Shown in pieces: positions 6,476 through 13,564 of a stretch of DNA of 13,642 nucleotides. Numbering within the stretch: position 1 is the first letter of the stretch; the number at the start of each line of letters is the position of its first letter. The position numbers were made by a program, and so were the translations under genes. Below the pieces are notes generated by a model. The model ran no database searches. It was not told where the DNA came from and saw nothing but the letters and a program-made list of their open reading frames with translations. Source of the DNA: Parvibacillus sp035426385 (lineage in GTDB: Bacteria; Bacteroidota; Bacteroidia; Chitinophagales; Saprospiraceae); assembly GCA_035426385.1 (NCBI GenBank), contig DAOLZQ010000069.1, positions 1 to 13,642 on the forward strand. The letters run 5' to 3'.

Positions 6476-7831
6476 GTGTGGCCGCTCAGAAAGTGCATCG
6501 AAACAGCCCAGCAAAATAGCATCCAGATGCGACAAAGTGGCGTAGCTATCGAAAGAGAGAAAATAAATGTCACAACCTCGAAAGCAAGTCGGTTGCCTGA
6601 CCTGAATGGCGGAACTTCATTTTACCAGAGTTTCGGACGCCGTATTGACCCTACCACCAATAGCTTTAATAATCAAACCTTCAGTAACCAATCTTACAAC
6701 TTATCGAGTAGCGTCAACCTATTTTCATTCAATAAAATCAGCCATTCCATTCATCTAAATGAGAATAATTTGGCCGCTGCACAGTCAGATCGTGATCAAC
6801 TAGCAAATGACATCGCACTGCAGGTAGCGCAGGTTTATCTCAATGTCATTCTATCTCAGGAAAACCTAATCATCGCTAAGCAAAGTCTGGAACAGACCAA
6901 TTCTCAACTTTCACTCACAGACAAGCTGATCAATGCGGGTTCAAAAAATCGCAATAGCCGACTGGAAATAGTCGCTCAGCAAGCGCGCGATGAGACCGAT
7001 ATCATCATTGCTGAAAATCAAATCTCTTCTAATCTGCTCGATTTAAAATTGCTCATGCAAATAGATGTTAGTACTGACATCAGTGTGGAAGTGCCAATGA
7101 CTGCCTTCGATGGCGAAAATCCGGAGGCGATTGATTTCGAACAATTATATAATCAGGCAATAGAAAGACAACCAAAATTTAAGGCTTATAAAAATAAATT
7201 AACCAGTGCTCGTCTGAATGAAAAAATCTCTGCAACCTCTGCACTGCCGAGCTTATATGCACAGGGTCAATTGGGCAGTAATTACTCATCGCTAAATAAA
7301 AAACTGGGAGACATTACCTTCGTCGATGTAATCCAACCCGGCGTGAAGATCGACAATCAACCGGTCAATTTTACCGTCCTCTCACCTCAGGCCAGCTATG
7401 TAAATAATCCGTATTTCTCACAGCTCAATCAAAACCTAGGCTATGGTATAGGCGTCGGATTGAATGTGCCCATCTATAACAACAATCGCAACAAAGCCTC
7501 AGTACAGCAAGCCAAACTCAATACTGAAATGGTGGAGCTGGATCAATTACAGGCTCAGCAATCACTCCGCAAAGATGTACTGCAGGCGCTGAATTCAGCA
7601 CTTTCAGCTAAACGTACTTTTGAAGCCGCACAAAAAATGGGTGATGCTATGCAAGGCGCTTATACAGATACTCAAAAGAGATTTGAGATAGGTACGACTA
7701 ATACATTTGAATTAATAGCCTCCAAAAATAATCTGTCAAATGCGGAGCGCAATATGGCAATAAGCAAATATCAATACCTCTTCGCAATGAAAGTACTTGA
7801 TTATTACGCCGGAAAACAAATAGACCTTTAA
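6476..7831 (+). CDS. TolC-family outer membrane efflux protein (5' end in gap)
   Basis: The visible 451 residues start right after the gap; the signal peptide and true start are missing, and the GTG at 6476 is just the first in-frame codon. The sequence opens with WPLRKCIETAQQNSIQM, the usual first helix of the mature TolC/OEP domain. It has the family's two-fold repeat: long helices with heptad-like patterns (AQVYLNVILSQENLIIAK; later QQSLRKDVLQALNSALSAK) and strand segments for the barrel, such as GGTSFYQSFGRRIDP and GYGIGVGLNVPIYNNNRNK. It ends IDL TAA. The product should be a trimeric channel through the outer membrane that docks with the adaptor encoded 28 bp downstream, so the two form one export operon. 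The substrate is unknown. Confidence 0.95.
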   Translation: MWPLRKCIETAQQNSIQMRQSGVAIEREKINVTTSKASRLPDLNGGTSFYQSFGRRIDPTTNSFNNQTFSNQSYNLSSSVNLFSFNKISHSIHLNENNLAAAQSDRDQLANDIALQVAQVYLNVILSQENLIIAKQSLEQTNSQLSLTDKLINAGSKNRNSRLEIVAQQARDETDIIIAENQISSNLLDLKLLMQIDVSTDISVEVPMTAFDGENPEAIDFEQLYNQAIERQPKFKAYKNKLTSARLNEKISATSALPSLYAQGQLGSNYSSLNKKLGDITFVDVIQPGVKIDNQPVNFTVLSPQASYVNNPYFSQLNQNLGYGIGVGLNVPIYNNNRNKASVQQAKLNTEMVELDQLQAQQSLRKDVLQALNSALSAKRTFEAAQKMGDAMQGAYTDTQKRFEIGTTNTFELIASKNNLSNAERNMAISKYQYLFAMKVLDYYAGKQIDL

Positions 7832-7859
7832 AAAATAATAACACAACAAGCAGCATAAA

Positions 7860-9236
7860 ATGAGTTCTAACAAAAAAAATAAATGGTGGATTTGGACACT
7901 AATTGGATTAGTGATTCTCCTGATAATAGGTGGGGTTTATAAGAGCCGTACTACAAAGCACGGACTTGAAGTCACACTCGAGAAAGCGCAGGATCGGACT
8001 ATCTCCGAGATGGTGACCGCCAGTGGAAAGATCTACCCTGAGAAAGAAGTCAAAGTATCCTCAGATGTCTCAGGTGAGGTGATCGGCCTGTATGTAAAGG
8101 AAGGTGATACAGTCAAAGCAGGTCAACTATTAGCCAAAATCAATCCGGACACTTATCTCCCGACTATCCAGCGAGGGGAAGCCTCTGTATCATCTTCGAA
8201 AGCACAGGAACAGACTTCACGTGCACAGATCAGTGCTGCCAAGGCTCAGATAGCACAGATAGATGCTCAGGTAGATCTGGCCCGGCAGACTAATAAAAGA
8301 AACACCCAACTGTTCAAGGAAGGCGTGATCTCGAAAGCTGATCTGGAAAGCAGTCAGGCCAACCTGAAAGGACTAGAAGCCAATCTCCGATCCGCCAAAG
8401 CCAGTCTGTCTCAGGCTGAGTCTAATGCATCGGCAGCCGGATATGGTACGAAAAGCGCCCAGGCCTCCCTCCAAGAGATGAGAACCAGCCTGAATAAAAC
8501 GATGATATATGCACCTGTAGATGGCATAGTGAGCAGACTAAATATCGAAAAAGGAGAGCGTGTACTAGGTACCATCCAAATGTCCGGTACTGAGATCATG
8601 ACAATAGCCAATCTCAATGTCATCGAAGTACAAGTCGAAGTGTCAGAAAATGACATAGTGAGAGTGAGTCGCGGTAATGAAGCTACTATAGAGATCGATG
8701 CATTCTACGGTGAGAAATTTAAAGGGGTTGTTACTGAGATAGCCAATAGTGCTTCTACCTCTCTCGGTAGCGGAGCTGCTACCTTGAATACCGGTCAGGT
8801 AACTAATTTCGTAGTTAAAATACGGATGGACTATGACTCATATAAAAATAAAATAGTCAAGAATAAACCATTTCCTTTCAGACCCGGCATGTCCGCTTCT
8901 GTCGAAATCAATACCAATACAGCAGAAAATACACTCTCTGTTTCCATACAGTCTGTTACTACTCGCGAAGATGAAAAGATGAGCAAAAAAGATACTACCT
9001 TCAACACCGATAAAATCATGGAAGTCGTATTTGTCAAAAGCGCTGACAGTGTCAATATGGTTCGAGTAAAAACCGGCATTCAAGACGACGAATTTATCCA
9101 AATACTGGAAGGACTTAAAGCGGGTGATGAAATAGTGACCGGCCCCTACTCCACCGTCTCACGAACACTAAAGCAAGGTGATAAAATCGTCGAGACAAAA
9201 GAAAAGAAAAATAAAGTCGACGAAAAGAAAGGATAA
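7860..9236 (+). CDS. Periplasmic adaptor (membrane fusion) protein, MacA/HlyD type
   Basis: The protein has 458 residues with one N-terminal membrane anchor (residues 10-27, WIWTLIGLVILLIIGGVY). It then has the standard adaptor order: a first half lipoyl domain with VSGEVIGLYVKEGDTVKAGQ (70-89), an alpha-helical coiled-coil hairpin (about 100-208, rich in Ala/Gln/Ser with LFKEGVISKADLESSQANL), and a second lipoyl half MIYAPVDGIVSRLNIEKGE (215-233). A beta-barrel (NVIEVQVEVSENDIVRVS, 253-270) and a membrane-proximal end (IQDDEFIQILEGLKAGDEIVTG) follow. It links an inner-membrane pump to TolC. The lysine-rich tail after about 440 is disordered. The start ATG at 7860 fits the anchor. The usual third gene, a MacB-type ABC permease or RND pump, does not follow; a convergent regulator does. 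MacA is the closest named type, but without the pump this is not proven. Confidence 0.93.
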   Translation: MSSNKKNKWWIWTLIGLVILLIIGGVYKSRTTKHGLEVTLEKAQDRTISEMVTASGKIYPEKEVKVSSDVSGEVIGLYVKEGDTVKAGQLLAKINPDTYLPTIQRGEASVSSSKAQEQTSRAQISAAKAQIAQIDAQVDLARQTNKRNTQLFKEGVISKADLESSQANLKGLEANLRSAKASLSQAESNASAAGYGTKSAQASLQEMRTSLNKTMIYAPVDGIVSRLNIEKGERVLGTIQMSGTEIMTIANLNVIEVQVEVSENDIVRVSRGNEATIEIDAFYGEKFKGVVTEIANSASTSLGSGAATLNTGQVTNFVVKIRMDYDSYKNKIVKNKPFPFRPGMSASVEINTNTAENTLSVSIQSVTTREDEKMSKKDTTFNTDKIMEVVFVKSADSVNMVRVKTGIQDDEFIQILEGLKAGDEIVTGPYSTVSRTLKQGDKIVETKEKKNKVDEKKG

Positions 9237-9267
9237 AGCACAGCATTATCCTTGGACAAAAAGCCTA

Positions 9268-9315
9268 CAGTGTCCCAAAGACTAAAGCGCAGTGTCATAA
9301 AGACCAAAGACTAAG
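9268..9315. repeat. Two adjacent 22-bp imperfect repeats after the adaptor gene
   Basis: Copies begin at 9268 and 9290, each with CAGTGTC followed 3 bases later by AAAGAC, and agree at 17 of 22 positions. A further CAAAGACTAAG follows the second copy. The style resembles the short AAAGAC/GTGTC-type intergenic repeats I have seen in other Bacteroidota genomes; this resemblance is from memory. No hairpin terminator is visible between the adaptor stop and 9329. Confidence 0.5.
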
Positions 9316-9329
9316 AAGGCAGCTCTATT

Positions 9330-10373
9330 TTAAAACATATGTGGCTCTTCCTTATCCAAGAGCTCTACTTTCTTACGGGTATAGTCTATTTTACTATGTA
9401 ATAACTTAAAGAAATTAATACGGTGGTGTCCACTTGCATGACTCAAATTATAAGATTTCTTTTCCAATGTCCTGATCCAATTTAGGGTATATTTGATCAA
9501 CGAATCATCTTCGCACACAAAGAAGTTGGGGTTATCATGAATGATGAATATGTACGGCCTGATATCATTATCCACGATGATGACATTATTAGAATAGATC
9601 ATTCGATTGTTAAATACAGTCAAGGGGGATCTACTTTCGGCGTCTAGTCCAGCACTGTACTTATGCCCTACCTGCACCATTCGCTCTATTTTGTCTAAGA
9701 TATGGTCGATGCGACTGAGGATATCAAGCGCCACCTCGGTGCAAGGAAACGCTTTTATCTCAGACATGAATAGAATCTGCTGGATGGTATTATCCCAAAT
9801 ATTTGGATTCCATACCTCTGAAGTGGTCAGGTGGCTATATCCTTCCCACAAATCCTGTATATCTTTAAGTAGTGCAGAAGAATAATGTGCCGGATCGAAC
9901 ACTGCGCCATCCTCGAAAGTCTTAAGACCCCAAACTGCATTGGCAAACATAAATAGTTTGAAAGCACCTAAGAGTGGATCAATACAATAATAAAAGAAAG
10001 GAACCTCGTGGCTTGTATAATATATCGTAGAATCAGGTAAATTATTGACTTGTTGTAATAAATTTTGAAGACGCTTTATATAATCGTCGATACTCTTTAC
10101 CGGATGAATCATTCCAGGCAACTGGATGTTGATAGATTGCCCCGGATCAAAAACCATCGAATCAAAGGACAAATTGAACTTCCTCATCAGGTAGACCAAC
10201 TCACCGGTAGTGAATTCAGAAGAACCATTCAACCGCTTATAGAGCGTGCTGCTGGAAATACACATTTGCTCCGCTATTTCAGCTTTCAGGCAGCTATCCA
10301 GATATATGCGTCTATTTATTTCATCTCTAAAAGATTCATTAATTTGTAGATTCCACTTTGCTATCGAATTCAT
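9330..10373 (-). CDS. HTH (XRE-like) transcriptional regulator with large unknown C-terminal domain
   Basis: The protein has 347 residues. Residues about 28-74 form a helix-turn-helix of the Cro/C1 (XRE) type: LKAEIAEQMCISSSTLYKRL is the turn and recognition helix, and ELVYLMRKFNLSFDSM is the usual closing part. The remaining 270 residues show no domain I can name. They are rich in aromatic and hydrophobic segments (FFYYCIDPLLGAFKLFMFAN, about 125-145; IVDNDIRPYIFIIHDNPNFF) with no convincing membrane pattern, and may sense a ligand or oligomerise. The ATG at 10373 is placed by the N-terminal helix; a second ATG at 10377 is out of frame. It is convergent with the TolC/adaptor operon and divergent from the Q-rich protein gene, with 160 bp between starts. 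That position makes control of that gene, its own promoter or the efflux operon plausible, but no operator pair is proven. Confidence 0.75.
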   Translation of the reverse strand: MNSIAKWNLQINESFRDEINRRIYLDSCLKAEIAEQMCISSSTLYKRLNGSSEFTTGELVYLMRKFNLSFDSMVFDPGQSINIQLPGMIHPVKSIDDYIKRLQNLLQQVNNLPDSTIYYTSHEVPFFYYCIDPLLGAFKLFMFANAVWGLKTFEDGAVFDPAHYSSALLKDIQDLWEGYSHLTTSEVWNPNIWDNTIQQILFMSEIKAFPCTEVALDILSRIDHILDKIERMVQVGHKYSAGLDAESRSPLTVFNNRMIYSNNVIIVDNDIRPYIFIIHDNPNFFVCEDDSLIKYTLNWIRTLEKKSYNLSHASGHHRINFFKLLHSKIDYTRKKVELLDKEEPHMF

Positions 10374-10432
10374 TCATTACTTGATTTTATCAACAATTCA
10401 TCCGCACAACTCTAATTAATTGGTCAATTTAG

Positions 10433-10440
10433 TAAATTTG
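10433..10440 (+). promoter_or_regulatory. Candidate Bacteroidota -7 element (TAnnTTTG) upstream of the Q-rich gene
   Basis: TAAATTTG matches the phylum's -7 consensus fully. No TTG sits at the expected -33 distance; the nearest (10420-10422) is too close. It would give a 5' leader of about 90 bases before the ATG at 10534. Confidence 0.4.
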
Positions 10441-10533
10441 GAATAAAATAAATCCTATTTCGTCGATAAATTCCTCTATTTTGTAATTATTATAGTCAAT
10501 TCACTGTTTGAAACGATAATTTAATCCATACAA

Positions 10534-11151
10534 ATGAAAAAATTCTTAATCAAATTTATACTTCTCATACTCGTTCTTGCAGTTGGATTTTTTGCCTTCG
10601 CCTACTATGCAAGTTTTGGTGAAGGTGTTCGAACAGGTAATTTAATTAAGCTAAGTCATAAAGGATATGTGGTCAAAACGTGGGAAGGTGCTTTAGACGT
10701 AGGTGTGTTCCAAGGAGCTGTGCCTACTACCGGACGTATAGAAAATACAATCTGGGAATTCAGTGTACCTGATGCGGCTATTGCTGCCAAGATAGAAGCT
10801 GCCAATCAACGTGGTAGTAGATTATCTCTAACATATAAGGAAAAATACTTCAAAATTTTCTGGAAGGGCTATACAAAAAATTGGGTTATTGACGTAGTCG
10901 AACTGCCCTATAATACAAATAATAATCTTCCGGGCAATCAGCAGCAACCCCAACAAAATCAAGGTTATCAGCAGGCACCTCAGCAGAATCAGGGATACCA
11001 GCAGCAGCCCCAACAGAATCAGGGATACCAGCAGCAACCTCAACAAAATCAAGGTAATCAACAAAATAATCAGGTTCAGCCCAATCAACAACAACAATCC
11101 CCTGCCCAAAATCCCGCTACGCCTGAGCGTCCGGGATCGCAGCAATTGTAG
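10534..11151 (+). CDS. Membrane-anchored small protein with Gln-rich repeat tail
   Basis: The protein has 205 residues in three parts. Residues 5-25 form one hydrophobic membrane helix (LIKFILLILVLAVGFFAFAY) near the start. Residues 27-125 form a compact domain with YASFGEGVRTGNLIKLSHKG, VVKTWEGALDVG and YKEKYFKIFWKGYTKNWVI. This domain is shared by short Bacteroidota proteins that databases often call 6-phosphogluconate dehydrogenase; it has none of that enzyme's nucleotide-binding or active-site motifs, so the label is likely wrong. Residues 126-205 form a Gln/Asn/Pro-rich tail containing four 10-residue repeats (PQQNQGYQQx). The domain is probably periplasmic, but topology is inferred. It lies between a divergent regulator and a TMTC-like gene that has its own promoter element. 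The function is unknown. Confidence 0.8.
   Translation: MKKFLIKFILLILVLAVGFFAFAYYASFGEGVRTGNLIKLSHKGYVVKTWEGALDVGVFQGAVPTTGRIENTIWEFSVPDAAIAAKIEAANQRGSRLSLTYKEKYFKIFWKGYTKNWVIDVVELPYNTNNNLPGNQQQPQQNQGYQQAPQQNQGYQQQPQQNQGYQQQPQQNQGNQQNNQVQPNQQQQSPAQNPATPERPGSQQL
10948..11067 (+). repeat. Four tandem 30-bp repeats coding PQQNQGYQQx
   Basis: Units start at 10948, 10978, 11008 and 11038 and code PQQNQGYQQA, PQQNQGYQQQ, PQQNQGYQQQ and PQQNQGNQQN. Units 2 and 3 share the spelling CAGAATCAGGGATAC, while units 1 and 4 share CAAAATCAAGGT. This suggests an inner duplication of a newer type between older flanking copies. The count may vary between strains. Confidence 0.9.
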
Positions 11152-11183
11152 AGAGTGGTAGCGCAGTGAAAGCGTATATCTAT

Positions 11184-11191
11184 TATATTTG
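11184..11191 (+). promoter_or_regulatory. -7 promoter element very close to the TMTC-like start codon
   Basis: TATATTTG matches TAnnTTTG fully and ends 8 bases before the ATG at 11200. Transcription usually begins a few bases after this element, so the mRNA would have almost no leader. No TTG is found at -33. Confidence 0.4.
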
Positions 11192-11199
11192 TTTCCATT

Positions 11200-13137
11200 A
11201 TGGCAACAAAGAAGAATAAATACGCGGGTAAACCTGCTCCACGTGCACAACGCCCCGTTACAGTAGGCAAAAGCACCAATAAGAATCTTAATAATCCCCT
11301 TCCAGATATCGGCAATAAGCCTTATCTGGGGTGGTTGGCATTAGCTCTCATACTGACACTGCTTGCACTCTTTCCAAGCTTTTCAGCCGGCTGGGTCAAT
11401 TGGGATGATGAGGTGAATGTACTTGAAAATATGCCGGTTCAGAATTTTGATATTTATAAAATATTTACTTCTCACGTGATCGGCAACTACAACCCGCTCA
11501 CTATATTCACATTTGCCCTTGAATGGAAATTTTTCCAAAATAATCCTTTCCCCTACCACTTCAACAATATCGTACTACATCTGGCATGTACCGCACTTGT
11601 TTTCATTTTAAGTAAAAGGCTGGGTGCTAATAATTGGGTAGCATTTATCATTACATGTTTGTTTGGATTTCAACCCATGCGCGTCGAGAGTGTCACCTGG
11701 ATCACAGAACGCAAAGATGTTTTGTACGGTGTGTTTTATCTATCGGCCTTGGCAATCTATGCCAAAAATGGCTTGCGAAGCACCGGTAAAACGATTGCAA
11801 TGCTGATTCTAATGACCCTGAGTTGCCTGTCAAAGATTCAGGCAGTTTCACTACCACTTTCTATGCTGGCTATTGATTATCTCAGAGCGGGGAAGTGGTC
11901 ACTTAAGGACTTAATCTCGAAATGGGCTTTCTTTGCAGTAGCTCTTATTACAGGTTTGATAGGAATTTATTTCCTGGCACAGAAAGGGAGTCTATCCGTA
12001 ATGAATGATGAGACAAACTATAATATGATCCAGCGTCTTGTGATTGGTGTTTTTACCTTTATTATTTATCTGGTCAAATCCATCATTCCGTATAGAATGT
12101 CGCCTCTCTACCCTTATCCCGGTGAGTTCCCGGCTTACTTTTATCTTGCCATCATCCCATTTGTAGCGTTGATTGGAGGCGTATATTATTTTAGAAAAAA
12201 AATACCAAAAGAAATCATTTTTGGCTTATTGTTCTTTACAGTCAATGTAATGTTCATGCTCCAGGTTCTGGGAGCAGGCCAGGGCTTTCTAGCTGATCGG
12301 TTTACCTATATCGGTTACTATGGTTTGTTTTTTGCCTTCGGTTACATCATCTTCCGATGGATAGAGCGGTACCCTACCAATACAGGAATGATCAAGGGAG
12401 TAGCCTACGCTTCCCTCGCCGTGTTCTGGTTTATGACTAATTCACAGACCAAGATTTGGCATGATAGTGAAGCGTTATGGACACACGTCATGAAATATTA
12501 CAAAAATACTTCTCTCCCCTTTTGGAACAGGGCAAATGCCTATCGTGATTTAAATCGAACCGAAGAAGCTCTAAAAGATTATAGTGAAGCTATTCGTCTG
12601 GAACCGAAAAAGATAGGATTGTATAATAGTCGTGGTAAATTATTTTTTACTTTAAAGCAATTTGATAAGGCTGAACAAGACTATATAAAAGGTCTCCAGG
12701 TAGATAGCACCGACAGTGAACTCTGGGTCAATCTAGCCGCAACTAAGGCCAGTCAAAATGATCTGCAAAGTGCGCTGAAGTATGTAAACAAAGGCATTAA
12801 ACTAAAACCCGACAATGCTCAGGCATACAAGATCAGATTTATCCTATATCTCAATACGAATCAGGATGATCTCGCCTTGAAAGATGCTGAGAAGCTTGTC
12901 GAGCTGGGACTTAGAGAGGCAGATATGTATTATGAACGTGCCTTAATTTATAAGAAAAAAAATCTGACACAAAAGGCAATGGATGACCTAAATACTTCTA
13001 TACAAATAGGTGGTCCAAATGCTCCTATTTATTATCATCAGCGAGCCTCGATGTACGAAGCAGCCGGTAATGCAAGTGCCGCTCAACAAGACACCAAAAT
13101 GGCAAATGAATTGGAACAGGCAGCTCGAAATAAATAA
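11200..13137 (+). CDS. TMTC/PMT-like membrane glycosyltransferase-type protein with C-terminal TPR repeats
   Basis: The protein has 645 residues. After a basic, disordered N-terminus (1-40) there are about 10 membrane segments (first at 42-60, last near 398-412). Loop motifs match the GT-C fold of the PMT/TMTC group: WVNWDDEVNV with the paired acidic D69-D70 expected to bind the metal or lipid-phosphate donor, YNPLTIFTFALEW (97-109), HFNNIVLHL (120-128), PMRVESVTWITERKDVL (159-175) and LADRFTYIGYYGLFF (364-378). The last third (about 440-641) holds six TPR units, e.g. NRTEEALKDYSEAIRLEPKK and NDLQSALKYVNKGIKLKPDN. Members transfer sugars from polyprenyl-phosphate to proteins or glycans on the outer face of the inner membrane, with TPRs binding the partner. 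Activity here is inferred from motifs. The gene starts 48 bp after the Q-rich gene but has its own -7 element. Confidence 0.88.
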   Translation: MATKKNKYAGKPAPRAQRPVTVGKSTNKNLNNPLPDIGNKPYLGWLALALILTLLALFPSFSAGWVNWDDEVNVLENMPVQNFDIYKIFTSHVIGNYNPLTIFTFALEWKFFQNNPFPYHFNNIVLHLACTALVFILSKRLGANNWVAFIITCLFGFQPMRVESVTWITERKDVLYGVFYLSALAIYAKNGLRSTGKTIAMLILMTLSCLSKIQAVSLPLSMLAIDYLRAGKWSLKDLISKWAFFAVALITGLIGIYFLAQKGSLSVMNDETNYNMIQRLVIGVFTFIIYLVKSIIPYRMSPLYPYPGEFPAYFYLAIIPFVALIGGVYYFRKKIPKEIIFGLLFFTVNVMFMLQVLGAGQGFLADRFTYIGYYGLFFAFGYIIFRWIERYPTNTGMIKGVAYASLAVFWFMTNSQTKIWHDSEALWTHVMKYYKNTSLPFWNRANAYRDLNRTEEALKDYSEAIRLEPKKIGLYNSRGKLFFTLKQFDKAEQDYIKGLQVDSTDSELWVNLAATKASQNDLQSALKYVNKGIKLKPDNAQAYKIRFILYLNTNQDDLALKDAEKLVELGLREADMYYERALIYKKKNLTQKAMDDLNTSIQIGGPNAPIYYHQRASMYEAAGNASAAQQDTKMANELEQAARNK

Positions 13138-13154
13138 TTATTACTATTATTTCC

Positions 13155-13183
13155 CACAGATCACGCAGATGGACGCAGAGATA
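13155..13183. repeat. Short CRCAGAT-type repeat, about 10-bp period
   Basis: Three units follow one another: CACAGATCA, CGCAGATGGA, CGCAGAGATA. I recall near-identical intergenic strings in many Bacteroidota and other environmental genomes; that is memory, not a search. It lies 18 bases after the TMTC-like gene stop. Confidence 0.5.
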
Positions 13184-13381
13184 ATAATTAATGTAATGGC
13201 TTTCTCCTTCGCATCTCCTTACGTTGTCACTAAAAACCTGCAAGACGATTCAGGCGCACATTAGCCGGAGAAAAAAAGTAAGACTAACTTTTCCTAAAAT
13301 AGGTTTACACAGAAAAGTGCGAAATAAAAAAAGAAAAAGTTATTTTAGAAATGGTCAGCTCGTCGTCTAGCCCACCCCCTG

Positions 13382-13397
13382 ACCCCCGCCAGCGGGG
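13382..13397. repeat. GC-rich palindrome in a dispersed-repeat-like context
   Basis: CCCCCG and CGGGGG pair around CCAG, giving a 6-bp all-GC stem in otherwise AT-rich DNA. The preceding CCCACCCCCTGACC is a pattern I remember from dispersed palindromic elements in bacterial genomes. It could also act as a two-way terminator, though there is no T run on the + strand. Confidence 0.45.
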
Positions 13398-13421
13398 GAA
13401 ATCTAATATTTGTATTTCTGG

Positions 13422-13523
13422 AAGCTGCTCACGACGCTCACAGTTCGCTCAGCGAAGATTAGTTTTACGCTAACTTTATTTATGTAAGCTGTTCGCGGGG
13501 CTCACAGTTCCCTCACCGAAGAT
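13422..13523. repeat. Two copies of a 38-bp repeat, 64 bp apart
   Basis: Copies at 13422-13459 and 13486-13523 agree at 32 of 38 positions. Both begin AAGCTG, share GCTCACAGTTC in the middle and end CGAAGAT. The spacer is 26 bp of AT-rich DNA. Two copies with six differences do not make a CRISPR array. They look like parts of a REP-type intergenic element. Confidence 0.7.
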
Positions 13524-13555
13524 GGCAACCCATCTTCGGCCCTGCAAGGCAGGGC
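13516..13555. repeat. Two adjacent strong hairpins
   Basis: The first hairpin has CCGAAGATGG (13516-13525) and CCATCTTCGG (13530-13539), a perfect 10-bp stem with loop CAAC. The second has CCCTGC (13540-13545) and GCAGGG (13549-13554) with loop AAG. The first arm overlaps the end of the second 38-bp repeat copy. Confidence 0.7.
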
Positions 13556-13564
13556 TTCATTCGG

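Noticed and set aside
6350..6573. Two - strand frames that span the N run
   Set aside because: They exist only because N codons are not stops; the flanks belong to rlmN and the TolC-type gene.
10534..11151. 6-phosphogluconate dehydrogenase label for the Q-rich protein
   Set aside because: The protein is short, membrane-anchored, and lacks the Rossmann and active-site motifs of that enzyme; the label appears to be a database carry-over.
10828..11250. Leu-rich 140-codon frame on the - strand
   Set aside because: It is the antisense of the Gln-rich repeat tail: CAG/CAA codons read as CTG/TTG. It spans two real genes and has no domain.
13010..13264. 84-codon + strand frame at the end of the TMTC-like gene
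   Set aside because: It overlaps the TPR coding frame and runs into the repeat-rich intergenic DNA; its translation has no family features.
13422..13523. CRISPR array
   Set aside because: Only two repeat copies with six mismatches, one AT-rich 26-bp spacer and no cas gene.
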